A stretch of DNA of 64,000 bases from positions 56,297 to 120,296 of the forward strand of contig NZ_JAFJSY010000040.1 of the NCBI RefSeq assembly GCF_019857225.1. The letters run 5' to 3'. Both the position numbers and the translations under genes were made by a program. The DNA is from Streptomyces plumbidurans. GTDB lineage: Bacteria > Actinomycetota > Actinomycetes > Streptomycetales > Streptomycetaceae. The stretch's first letter is position 1. Each line of letters starts with the position of its first letter. Of this stretch, positions 26,108-33,291 are shown piece after piece. The notes beneath the pieces are model-generated. The model saw nothing but the letters and a program-made list of their open reading frames with translations. It did not search any database and had not been told where the DNA came from.

Positions 26108-26767
26108 TTACGCCCGGAAGTCCGCGGGCCGCTCCGGGGACGCCTCCGCGAGGGCCTTGGTGACCGTGTCGGCGTTCTCCCGCATCCCGTACACCGGTGT
26201 GCCGGGCTGCTGGCGCCAGGAGTCGTCGAGGCCGCCGGCGTCCACAGTGTCGAAGCCGAGCGCGTCGATCAGCTCCCGTACCTTCCGCTTCGCGGCGGCG
26301 TCGTCGCCCGCGACCGGCAGCGCCATGCGGTCAGCGGCGCCGGCCGGGCGGGGCAGGTCGAGGAGGTCCTGGGCGTAGGTCTCGTTGAACGCCTTGATCA
26401 CCGGGTGGCCGATCAGGCGTTCCGCATAGCGGCTCTCGGTGAGGCCCTCGTCCTCGATCGCCGCGATCCTGCCGTCGCGCTGCGGGTAGTAGTTGCCGGT
26501 GTCGATGACCGCGACGCCGTCCACGGCGCCGTCCAGCAGTCCGGACGGGAGGTCGGGGAGCGCCTTCAGGGGGATCGTGACGATGACGATCTCCGCGCCA
26601 CGGGCCGCTTCCTCGACGGTGACGGGCGTCGCGCCGGTCTCCTCGGCCAGTGCCGTGAGCGTGTGGGGGCCGCGGGAGTTGGCGACGGAGACGTCGTGGC
26701 CGAGGCCGGTGAGCCGCCGGGTGAGGTTGCCGCCGATGTTGCCCGCGCCGATGATGCCGATCTTCAT
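26108..26767 (-). CDS. F420-dependent-type NADP oxidoreductase (NAD(P)-binding)
   Basis: A 219-residue Rossmann protein starting MKIGIIGAGNIGGNLTRRLTG at ATG 26767, with VANSRGP at the second strand and VIKAFN in the active-site region. These match the F420:NADP oxidoreductase superfamily (YadX/Fno-like). It probably reduces NADP or a small carbonyl, but whether it uses F420 is not decided by sequence alone. The start codon and ribosome site are duplicated 20 bases upstream, giving a 7-codon leader ORF that ends at this ATG. It converges on the MOSC gene. Confidence 0.87.
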   Translation of the reverse strand: MKIGIIGAGNIGGNLTRRLTGLGHDVSVANSRGPHTLTALAEETGATPVTVEEAARGAEIVIVTIPLKALPDLPSGLLDGAVDGVAVIDTGNYYPQRDGRIAAIEDEGLTESRYAERLIGHPVIKAFNETYAQDLLDLPRPAGAADRMALPVAGDDAAAKRKVRELIDALGFDTVDAGGLDDSWRQQPGTPVYGMRENADTVTKALAEASPERPADFRA

Positions 26768-26800
26768 GACAGGACCTTTCGCTTCATGACAGGACCCTTT
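26762..26800 (-). repeat. Near-exact direct repeat duplicating ribosome site and start codon
   Basis: The 19-base segment CTTCATGACAGGACCTTTC (26762-26780) recurs at 26782-26800 with one difference near its end. Read on the minus strand each copy holds AAAGG(G)TCC, CTGTC and ATGAAG, so the ribosome site and the start of the oxidoreductase have been copied 20 bases upstream. Because 20 is not a multiple of 3, the upstream ATG is out of frame with the main gene. Confidence 0.85.
26764..26787 (-). CDS. Candidate 7-codon leader ORF coupled to the oxidoreductase
   Basis: The upstream copy of the duplicated start region reads ATG AAG CGA AAG GTC CTG TCA TGA, encoding MKRKVLS. Its TGA overlaps the main ATG as ATGA, the standard arrangement for translational coupling, and AAAAGGGTCC lies before it. 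It may be an incidental by-product of the duplication; that it is translated is inferred from its ribosome site only. Confidence 0.35.
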   Translation of the reverse strand: MKRKVLS

Positions 26801-26831
26801 TGTGCGGGGGTGGGGTGCCGCGCGATGTAGT

Positions 26832-26847
26832 GCATGCACGCGCATGC
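26832..26847. promoter_or_regulatory. GCATGC-N4-GCATGC repeat upstream of the oxidoreductase gene
   Basis: GCATGC at 26832-26837 and 26842-26847 flank ACGC. Because the hexamer is self-complementary, this is both a direct and an inverted repeat. It lies 65 bases upstream of the oxidoreductase start and 74 bases downstream of the GntR stop. It is a possible operator; no regulator is identified. Confidence 0.3.
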
Positions 26848-26920
26848 TTCTTGGGCCACCACAACCCCTCGAGTACCCGCGCTATTCCGGCTGCTGCGCC
26901 GACCGGGTGACGTCCATGCG

Positions 26921-27598
26921 TCATCCGGCGAACGGGTCCTCCAGTTCCTGTCGCAGCACCTCCGCCGCCCCCTCCGCGTCCCCGTCCGCGACCGCCCGTA
27001 CGAGCGCCTCGTGGGCCGCGTCCGCGGTGTTCGGGTCCCGCGTCCGCAGCCCGGTCAGGGCCAGCAGTTCGACCAGGCCGGTGCGCAGGACGGGCGTGAA
27101 CTCGGTGAACAGGTCGGCGAGTACGGGGTTGTGGGCGGCGGCGACCACGGCCGCGTGGAGGGCGATGTCGGCGTCGACGAAGGCCGCGTCCTCGCCGGAG
27201 GCGGCGGTACGGCGTTGCTCCAGCGCGCGTTCGATCGCGGCGACGTCCTCGGGGGTGCGCCGCCGCGCGGCCAGCCGGGCGGCGTGCACCTCGACGGCCA
27301 TGCGCACCTCGTAGACGTCGCTCACCGCCGCCCGGCGCAGCCGCGTGGGCCAGTCCTCGGCCGGTTCGGTGGCGATGACGAAGACTCCGGCACCCTGCCG
27401 GGGCTGGACGAGGCCCGCTCCGGCCAGCGCGCGCAGCGCCTCGCGGACGGTGGAGCGGCCCACGCCGAGTTCCTTGGCGAGCGTGGTCTCGCCGGGCAGC
27501 CGGGTGCCGACCGGCCAGTGGCCGCCGGTGATCTGCGCGCGCAGTCGCTCCGCGGCCTGTTCGACCAGGGGGCTGGGGCGGAGGGCGCCGAGCGGCAT
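26921..27598 (-). CDS. GntR/FadR-family transcriptional regulator
   Basis: A 225-residue regulator: an N-terminal winged HTH (PLVEQAAERLRAQITGGHWPVGTRLPGE in overlapping parts, then LGVGRSTVREALRALAGAGLV) and a C-terminal FCD alpha-helical domain with the metal/ligand histidines of DADIALHAAVVAAAHNP and AAHEALVRAV. TTGGAG lies 6 bases before ATG 27598. It diverges from the LeuA-like gene; two 14-base direct repeats in the gap are likely its operators. FCD regulators usually sense organic acids. Confidence 0.92.
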   Translation of the reverse strand: MPLGALRPSPLVEQAAERLRAQITGGHWPVGTRLPGETTLAKELGVGRSTVREALRALAGAGLVQPRQGAGVFVIATEPAEDWPTRLRRAAVSDVYEVRMAVEVHAARLAARRRTPEDVAAIERALEQRRTAASGEDAAFVDADIALHAAVVAAAHNPVLADLFTEFTPVLRTGLVELLALTGLRTRDPNTADAAHEALVRAVADGDAEGAAEVLRQELEDPFAG

Positions 27599-27609
27599 CG
27601 GGATCTCCA

Positions 27610-27649
27610 ACTTGTCTGAGGAGTGAGCCGTTCTCACTTGTCTGAGGAG
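27610..27649. promoter_or_regulatory. Direct-repeat operator for the GntR regulator
   Basis: ACTTGTCTGAGGAG occurs at 27610-27623 and again at 27636-27649, 26 bases centre to centre. Each contains TTGTCTGAG, close to the partly symmetric T-GT-AC-A pattern of FadR-subfamily sites. The copies begin 12 bases upstream of the GntR start and cover the leader of the divergent gene side. Binding is inferred. Confidence 0.5.
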
Positions 27650-27795
27650 CTGAGCAGTGGTTAGCCTACCGGCATGACGCTCCGTGGTCTCCTTCTTCTC
27701 GGCTGCCGCGGCGGGGCCTGACGCGACCGGCCCCCCGCCGCGGGTCGCCGTGCTGCCGGTCACCGTCCCACCGAGCCGAAGGCCAGCAGCAGACG

Positions 27796-29484
27796 ATGAC
27801 CACCACCGCGTACGAGCTGTGGAATCCGCAGCGTCCCAGCCCCATGCCCCACCACCGCTACCGTCCCTATCAGGAGCGGGTGAACGTCCCTTCCGGCGAC
27901 CGGAGTTGGCCCTCCGCCCGGATCGAGCGCGCTCCCCTGTGGGTCCCCGTCGACCTGCGCGACGGCAACCAGGCGCTCGCCGAGCCGATGGACACACCCC
28001 GCAAGCGGCGCTTCTTCGAACTGCTGGTGGCGACCGGCTTCAAGGAGATCGAGGTCGGCTACCCCTCGGCGAGCCGTACGGACTTCGACTTCGTACGGCA
28101 CCTGGTGACCTCCGGCGCCGTGCCGGACGATGTCACGCCGGTGGTGTTCACCCCGGCCAGGCCGGAGCTGATCGACCGCACCTTCGAGGCGATCGCGGGG
28201 CTGCCGCGGGCGGTCGTGCATCTGTACATCGCGACGTCGCCGGTGTGGCGGGACGTGGTGCTGGGCCGGGACCGGGGCGATGTGGGGAAGATCGTCCGGG
28301 AGGCGGCGGAGCAGATGGCGCGGCTGGCCGGGGACGCACCGGGAATCCGCTTCCAGTTCTCCCCGGAGACCTTCAATCTGACCGAGCCCGACTTCGTCCT
28401 CGAACTGTGCGACTCGCTCACCGAGTTGTGGGAGGCGAGCCCCGACCGACCGGTCACGCACAACCTGCCGGCGACCGTCGAGATCGCCACGCCGAACGTG
28501 TACGCGGACCAGATCGAGTACATGCACCGCCATCTGGCCCGGCGCGAGGCGGTGATCCTCTCCGTGCACCCGCACAACGACCGCGGCACGGGCGTGGCCT
28601 GCGCCGAACTCGCCGTGCTGGCGGGCGCGCAGCGCGTGGAGGGCTGCCTGTTCGGCAACGGTGAGCGCACCGGTAACGTCGACCTGGTGACACTCGCGCT
28701 CAATCTGTACACCCAAGGGGTCGATCCCATGGTCGACTTCGGCGACATCGACGCGGTGCGGGAGACGGTCGAGCACTGCAACCGGCTGCCCGTCCATGTG
28801 CGCCACCCCTACGCCGGCGACCTCGTGCACACGGCGTTCTCCGGCACCCACCAGGACGCGATCGGCAAGGGTCTCGCCCAGCACGCCCGTACGGCGGCCG
28901 AGTTGGGCGTCCCGGAGGGCCGGGCGCCCTGGTCGGTGCCGTATCTGCCGATCGACCCGGCCGACATCGGGCGTTCCTACGAGGCCGTCATCCGGGTCAA
29001 CTCCCAGTCCGGCAAGGGCGGTGTGGCCCATTTGCTGCGCACGCGGCACGGCATCGACCTGCCGCCGCGGATGCGTCCCGACTTCTCGCGCGTCGTCCAG
29101 GAGGCGACGGACGACAGCGGCCGGGAGGCCACCGCGAAGGAGCTGTACGAACTGTTCCGGGCGACCTATCTGGCTCAAGGCGCCCTGCGGCTGCACGCCT
29201 GGTCCGCGCACGAGGAGTTTCCCGGCGTCCACCGCTTCGTCTGCACCCTCGAGACCGACGACCGCACCGGCGACTACGAGGGCACGGGCGCAGGCGTGCT
29301 CACCGCCTTCGCCGACGCACTCACCGGCGCCGGCTTCCCGGTCGAGGTGCTGGACCTCACCGAGAACGGGACGACCGCCTTCGCCGAGTGCCGCGTGAAC
29401 GGCACCACGACCTGGGGCGCGGGCACGGGCCCGACCGCGGCGGTGCAGGCGGTGCTGTCGGCGGTCGATCGGGCGGTGCGATGA
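27796..29484 (+). CDS. 2-isopropylmalate synthase-like enzyme (LeuA paralogue)
   Basis: A 562-residue DRE-TIM metallolyase with the C-terminal allosteric domain. RDGNQAL at about 55-61 and the metal ligands H258 and H260 (SVHPHNDRGTG) are intact, so condensation of an alpha-keto acid with acetyl-CoA is expected. The sequence EVGYPSASRTDFDFVR differs from the primary LeuA of Streptomyces, whose start I recall as MANRQQPSS with EVGFPASGQTD. It may use a different keto acid. The divergent GntR gene and lack of other leu genes nearby suggest separate control from leucine biosynthesis. Confidence 0.8.
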   Translation: MTTTAYELWNPQRPSPMPHHRYRPYQERVNVPSGDRSWPSARIERAPLWVPVDLRDGNQALAEPMDTPRKRRFFELLVATGFKEIEVGYPSASRTDFDFVRHLVTSGAVPDDVTPVVFTPARPELIDRTFEAIAGLPRAVVHLYIATSPVWRDVVLGRDRGDVGKIVREAAEQMARLAGDAPGIRFQFSPETFNLTEPDFVLELCDSLTELWEASPDRPVTHNLPATVEIATPNVYADQIEYMHRHLARREAVILSVHPHNDRGTGVACAELAVLAGAQRVEGCLFGNGERTGNVDLVTLALNLYTQGVDPMVDFGDIDAVRETVEHCNRLPVHVRHPYAGDLVHTAFSGTHQDAIGKGLAQHARTAAELGVPEGRAPWSVPYLPIDPADIGRSYEAVIRVNSQSGKGGVAHLLRTRHGIDLPPRMRPDFSRVVQEATDDSGREATAKELYELFRATYLAQGALRLHAWSAHEEFPGVHRFVCTLETDDRTGDYEGTGAGVLTAFADALTGAGFPVEVLDLTENGTTAFAECRVNGTTTWGAGTGPTAAVQAVLSAVDRAVR

Positions 29485-29525
29485 GCGATGGTCGCGAGGG
29501 CGGATCGACCTGCAGGACTGGACAG

Positions 29526-29539
29526 CTAGCAATTGCTAG
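29526..29539. promoter_or_regulatory. Palindromic operator CTAGCAATTGCTAG upstream of RHH gene
   Basis: CTAGCAATTGCTAG is a perfect 14-bp palindrome ending 47 bases before the ribbon-helix-helix start at 29587. Such A/T-rich palindromes are the usual autoregulatory sites of RHH antitoxins, and the surrounding TAATGCTGG could hold a -10 box. It is the best binding-site candidate for the 29587-30173 pair. Confidence 0.55.
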
Positions 29540-29586
29540 GTAATGCTGGTCGAGCCTTCAGCCCACACTTGCACACGGGAGCACCG

Positions 29587-29811
29587 ATGCAGACCCAGGA
29601 CACCAAGCAGTTGAACGTGCGTCTGCCCGCCGAGCTGGTCGACAAGGCCAAGGCCATAGCTCACGAGCGCGGAATGATGCTGTCCGGCTACATCAGGACC
29701 CTCATCGAGCGGGACCTCGAAGGCCAGGAGACCCCGGACGAAACGGTCCCGCCGCACGTGCTGGCCGCAGCCAAGGCCTTCGCGGAGGCTCTGGAGGCAG
29801 GGCGCTCCTGA
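29587..29811 (+). CDS. Ribbon-helix-helix (CopG/Arc-type) antitoxin-like protein
   Basis: A 74-residue protein with the RHH fold: KQLNVRLPAELVDKAKAIAHERGMMLSGYIRTLIERDL in overlapping pieces, where QLNVRLP is the DNA-contacting strand. A Pro/Ala-rich tail (TPDETVPPHVLAAAKAFAEAL) could bind a partner. GGGAG precedes ATG 29587. Its TGA overlaps the ATG of the next gene (TGATG), so the two are coupled; together they have the shape of a toxin-antitoxin pair. Confidence 0.8.
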   Translation: MQTQDTKQLNVRLPAELVDKAKAIAHERGMMLSGYIRTLIERDLEGQETPDETVPPHVLAAAKAFAEALEAGRS

Positions 29812-30173
29812 TGGAACTCACTGTCGACCTGCGCTGGGCCCTCGTCATCGCGGACCAGCTCGCCGAACCCCCCGAGGTCGAAGACATCCCCGCGCTCGAA
29901 GCAGCCATCGCCCGGCATGCGAGCAAGAACCGGGCCGACGCCGACAACGCCTGGAGAGCGGCCACCCTTGCGGCAACGGTGGTGCAACTACGTCCGTTCG
30001 CATGCCGCAACGAGGAGGTCGCCGCTCTCTACGCGTACTCCTTCATGGTTCATGCGGGCGAGCCGCCGACCGTGGAGGCAGCGCAACTCGTCGGCATGCT
30101 GACCCGGGTCTCGACCGCCGAGATCGGGATCGACATGTTCGCCACCTTTCTGCGCAACGCGCGCACCACATGA
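29811..30173 (+). CDS. Degenerate Fic/Doc-like protein (toxin position)
   Basis: A 120-residue protein with the overall Doc outline: an N-terminal DLRWALVIADQ, helices with IARH, then the segment RPFACRNEEVAALYAYSFM. This aligns with the Fic core HPFxDGNKRTAL, but the catalytic histidine is arginine, the Gly is Arg and the Lys-Arg pair is Glu-Glu; only the Phe and Asn survive. The tail EPPTVEAAQLVGMLTRVSTAEIGIDMFATFLRNA also tracks Doc. Some Streptomyces annotations call relatives fic-family toxin components. Kinase/AMPylase activity is unlikely with this site; it may be an inactive or altered partner. Confidence 0.7.
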   Translation: MELTVDLRWALVIADQLAEPPEVEDIPALEAAIARHASKNRADADNAWRAATLAATVVQLRPFACRNEEVAALYAYSFMVHAGEPPTVEAAQLVGMLTRVSTAEIGIDMFATFLRNARTT

Positions 30174-30176
30174 CGA

Positions 30177-30213
30177 AGGGGGTGCCCATCCGGAATACGA
30201 AGGGGCACCCCCT
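30177..30213. terminator. Bidirectional terminator between Fic-like and EF-hand genes
   Basis: AGGGGGTGCCC (30177-30187) and GGGCACCCCCT (30203-30213) make a perfect 11-bp stem with a 15-base loop, 4 bases after the Fic-like stop and 8 bases before the convergent EF-hand stop. No long T run is present, as is normal in Streptomyces. Confidence 0.8.
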
Positions 30214-30220
30214 GAGTGTC

Positions 30221-30433
30221 CTACTTGTTCAGGTACGCCCAGAACTCGTCGAACGACAGCATCTTGTCGCCGTTGATGTCGCGGGTCTTGATGATGGCCT
30301 CGGCGACCGACTCGGTGACGTTCCAGTCGCCCCCCTGGGCCAGGGCGGTCTTGAACTCGGCGGCGGTGATGAAGCCGTCGCCGTCGGTGTCGATCCGCTG
30401 GAAATCCTTGCGTGCTGCTTCGATGTCGGCCAC
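30221..30433 (-). CDS. EF-hand calcium-binding protein (CabC-like)
   Basis: A 70-residue protein from GTG 30433, which follows AAGGGGCGG. Two EF-hands are seen: loop 1 DTDGDGFITAAEF near residues 16-28 and loop 2 RDINGDKMLSFDEF near 50-63. Both have Asp at position 1 and Glu/Asp at position 12-like positions. The sequence is nearly the same as the short Streptomyces CabC-type proteins, which buffer calcium and have been linked to germination and aerial hyphae. It converges on the Fic-like gene. Confidence 0.9.
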   Translation of the reverse strand: MADIEAARKDFQRIDTDGDGFITAAEFKTALAQGGDWNVTESVAEAIIKTRDINGDKMLSFDEFWAYLNK

Positions 30434-30491
30434 CGATCCGCCCCTTATGTTCGTGCTTGTATGCCGTGCTGGCGTACTGACGCAGGTCAGA

Positions 30492-31403
30492 CTAACGGCC
30501 CGGGTGCGCCTGCAGCGCGGCGACCACCCAGCCGAACTCCTCCTCGAAGGCCCGCACGGGCTGGTCCTTGAGGATGCCGAGCAGTTCGCGCCAGCGGGCG
30601 ATGCGGACATTGTGGGACGCCGTGATGCGTTCGAGGACGGCGGCCCGGTCGGCGTTCCCGAGCAGTTTCCGCAGCACCTTGTCGGCCTCCGGCGACTCGG
30701 GCGCGACCCCCTTCTCCCGTGCCCGGCCCACGAGTTCGACGAGCAACTTGGCGAACCACATGGACGCCCCGGCGGGCGTCTCCGGCCCCCGGTCGGCGTG
30801 GTTGAACTCCGCCGCCTTGCGCATCTGCGCCCGGAACTCGGGGTCCTGCACCATCTCCGCCAGCTCCACCCAGGCGTCGACCTGCTCCGGGGTCGGGTCG
30901 TCCGGCAGGTTCACCGCGGTGTTGCGCATCCGCTCGCGGATGTCGGGGTCGACGAGGTCGAGCCCGTGGAACATCTCCTCCACGAACTCCTCCATGATCC
31001 GCCGGCGTTCGGCCGCCGACAGCCTGGCCAGTCTGTTCATCAGGGTCATCTCCTCTGCGGTCGAACCGCGTCGCGCCACGGACGACAGCACCGCACGGGT
31101 CACCTTCAGGGTGTTGATCTGCGCGTCCAGCGCGACCACGTGCGCGGCCGCGACCTCCGCGACCGTCCGGTCCCCGGCCAGCACCTTGCGTACGTCGTCG
31201 AGCCCGAGACCCAGCTCGCGCAGCGTGCGGATCAGTTCGAGCCGGGCGGCGGATCCGGCGTCGTAGAGCCGGTAGCCGCCCGCGGAGCGAGTCACCGGGG
31301 TCAGGACGCCCTCGTCGGACCAGTAGCGGATGGTGCGCACCGTCAGACCGGCGGACCTGGCCAGCTCCCCGATGGTGAAAAGTTCGGTGCCGTCGTCGAT
31401 CAT
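30492..31403 (-). CDS. MerR-family transcriptional regulator
   Basis: A 303-residue regulator from ATG 31403: N-terminal MerR HTH (ELFTIGELARSAGLTVRTIRYWSDEGVL, in parts, with AGGYRLYD), a helix for dimerisation, and a ~190-residue C-terminal domain not seen in metal-sensing MerR proteins, so a drug or lipid ligand is more likely. The leader has no clear ribosome site. It is divergent from a GNAT acetyltransferase with only 46 bases between the starts, so it probably controls that gene from within its promoter. Confidence 0.88.
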   Translation of the reverse strand: MIDDGTELFTIGELARSAGLTVRTIRYWSDEGVLTPVTRSAGGYRLYDAGSAARLELIRTLRELGLGLDDVRKVLAGDRTVAEVAAAHVVALDAQINTLKVTRAVLSSVARRGSTAEEMTLMNRLARLSAAERRRIMEEFVEEMFHGLDLVDPDIRERMRNTAVNLPDDPTPEQVDAWVELAEMVQDPEFRAQMRKAAEFNHADRGPETPAGASMWFAKLLVELVGRAREKGVAPESPEADKVLRKLLGNADRAAVLERITASHNVRIARWRELLGILKDQPVRAFEEEFGWVVAALQAHPGR

Positions 31404-31449
31404 GTCTGCGAGTCTGGGCCTTCCAGTGGGTGGAGACTCAAGGAGCGCG

Positions 31450-32082
31450 ATGGAGACGTTGCGGGACATTCTCGACGCCGCCGCCCGCGGTGTCTTCCCG
31501 CCCGCCGACGGTCGTACGACGGTGGTCCCGCAGGACTGCGAGCGGGACGCGGGGGTGCTCGCCTTCACCGCGCACGCCGTCGTCCTCACCGACGAGGACC
31601 CGGACTGGGTCCGCCGCGCGCTGCGCGCCGTCGACTGCGACGCGCTGGCCGCGCCCATGAACCCGCTTTTCCTGGCGGCGTTCGCCGAGCGGACGGGGCG
31701 TACGGCCGAGACGATCGACGCGATGCTGGTCGCCGCCCCGCTGCCGGGCGCGGCGCCGCTCGCCCTTGAGGAGATCGGGGACGCCGGGCACTCGCGCGTC
31801 GTCTACGCCCGCGGGCGGCGTGACGAGGTGCGGGCGTGGGCGGCCGAGGGCGGGGTGCTGGTGACGGGGCGCGGGGTCGGCGGGCGGCTGGAGGTCTCCG
31901 TCGAGGTCGACGAGGAGGCGCGGCAACGGGGGCTGGGTCGGGCGCTGGTGACGGCGGCCCGTCATCTCGCCGGCGAGCCGCTGTGGGCGCAGGTCGCGCC
32001 GGGCAACGCCCGGAGCCTGCGGGCGTTCCTGGCGGCGGGCTATCGCCCCGTGGGGTCGGAACTGCTGCTGCACGCGCGCTAG
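31450..32082 (+). CDS. GNAT-family acetyltransferase
   Basis: A 210-residue protein. The acetyl-CoA pyrophosphate loop is RQRGLGRALVTAARHL (about 153-168) and the C-terminal NARSLRAFLAAGYRPVGSELLL strand fits the GNAT fold. The first ~100 residues are not typical of short GNATs and may bind the acceptor; the acceptor is unknown. AGGAGCGCG precedes ATG 31450. It is divergent from the MerR regulator. Confidence 0.83.
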   Translation: METLRDILDAAARGVFPPADGRTTVVPQDCERDAGVLAFTAHAVVLTDEDPDWVRRALRAVDCDALAAPMNPLFLAAFAERTGRTAETIDAMLVAAPLPGAAPLALEEIGDAGHSRVVYARGRRDEVRAWAAEGGVLVTGRGVGGRLEVSVEVDEEARQRGLGRALVTAARHLAGEPLWAQVAPGNARSLRAFLAAGYRPVGSELLLHAR

Positions 32083-32103
32083 TTCGGACTCCGCGAGGCG
32101 GGC

Positions 32104-33291
32104 TCAGCGGAAGACGCCGGTGTGGCCGAGCGAGTAGCGGCCCGGCTGCGGGTACACCGCGAGGCCGTGCGGGCCGCTGCCGACCTTGATGCGGGCCAGC
32201 TGCTCGCCGGTGCGGGTGTCGATGGCGTACACCTCGGAGTTGTAGCGTCCCGACAGCCACAGCACCTTGCCGTCCGCCGAGACGCCGCCCATGTCGGGGC
32301 TGCCGCCGTCGGGCAGCCGCCACTTCTTGGTGAGCTTGTTCTCGCGGAAGTCGAAGACGGAGACGGAGCCCTCGCCGCGGTTGGAGATGTACATCTCGCG
32401 CGAGTCGCGGCTGACGTAGAGGCCGTGGGCGCCCTTGCCGGTGTGCAGCAGGGTGGGGCGGGTGAACCGGTCGCCGTCCAGGATCCATACGCCGTCGGCG
32501 GCCATGTCGGCGATGTAGAACCGCTTGCCGTCGGGCGAGATCTTGACGTCCTGCGGCATCGACCCGTCGAACGGCAGCTTCTCCTGGCCGATCACCTTCA
32601 TGCTCGCCGTGTCGACCTTGAGCAGTTCGCCGCTGAACTCGCAGGAGACGATGAAGTACCGGCCGTCGGCGGAGAAGTCGGCGTGGTTGACGCCGTAGCA
32701 GGTGACCGGGACGGTCTTCACGCGCTTCATGGTGTGCGCGTCGCGGAAGACGAGTTCGCGGTCGAGGGAGGCCATGACGATGGCGTACTTGCCGTCGGGC
32801 GTGAAGTAGAGGTTGTAGGGGTCGTGGACGTCGACCGTCGGGCCGGCCTTCCCCGTCCTCGGGTCGATGGGGGTGAGGGTGTTGCCCTTGTCGTTGTTGA
32901 CCCACAGCGTCTTGAGGTCCCAGGAGGGGACGACGTGCTGGGGCTGGATGCCGACCGGGATCGTCTCGATGACCTTGTACGTCTTCGGGTCGATGACCGA
33001 GACCGTGTTGGAGTTGGTGTTGGGGACGTAGACGCGGGAGGGGAAGTCCCGGACCACCGGGGAGAGCCGGTTCGGGCGGTCGGCCGCGTACACGTCGTGC
33101 GGGTCGAGCACGGGCGGCATCCCGGGCAGACCCGGAGGGGGTGCCTTCTTGTGCGCCGGGGCGGCGGCGGGCTTGCTGCCGAGGGCCTCGTTGCTGTGCT
33201 GTCCGGGTGCGCCGGCGCACGAAGCGAGGGGGGCGAGCACGGCGAGGACGCCGGCGGCGATCAGGGCGCGGGTGTGCCGGGTGGGGTGCAT
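32104..33291 (-). CDS. Beta-propeller lipoprotein (YncE/YVTN type)
   Basis: A 395-residue lipoprotein: signal MHPTRHTRALIAAGVLAVLAP with lipobox LASC, a Pro/Ala linker, and then repeated blades such as RVYVPNTNSNTVSVIDPKTYKVIETIPVG and YISNRGEGSVSVFDF. It should be anchored outside the membrane; the function of such propellers is mostly unknown. ATG 33291 overlaps the TGA of the NodB-like gene upstream by one base (TGATG), so the two are coupled. Confidence 0.9.
   Translation of the reverse strand: MHPTRHTRALIAAGVLAVLAPLASCAGAPGQHSNEALGSKPAAAPAHKKAPPPGLPGMPPVLDPHDVYAADRPNRLSPVVRDFPSRVYVPNTNSNTVSVIDPKTYKVIETIPVGIQPQHVVPSWDLKTLWVNNDKGNTLTPIDPRTGKAGPTVDVHDPYNLYFTPDGKYAIVMASLDRELVFRDAHTMKRVKTVPVTCYGVNHADFSADGRYFIVSCEFSGELLKVDTASMKVIGQEKLPFDGSMPQDVKISPDGKRFYIADMAADGVWILDGDRFTRPTLLHTGKGAHGLYVSRDSREMYISNRGEGSVSVFDFRENKLTKKWRLPDGGSPDMGGVSADGKVLWLSGRYNSEVYAIDTRTGEQLARIKVGSGPHGLAVYPQPGRYSLGHTGVFR

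Noticed and set aside
29811..30173. Active Fic AMPylase or Doc kinase
   Set aside because: The catalytic His and the Gly, Lys and Arg of the core motif are all replaced, so active-toxin annotation is not justified.
31403..31450. Well-defined MerR operator in the 46-base divergent gap
   Set aside because: CTTCCA and TGGAG words face each other around the spacer but the symmetry is imperfect and no clear 19-base promoter spacer could be fixed, so it is not listed as a site.
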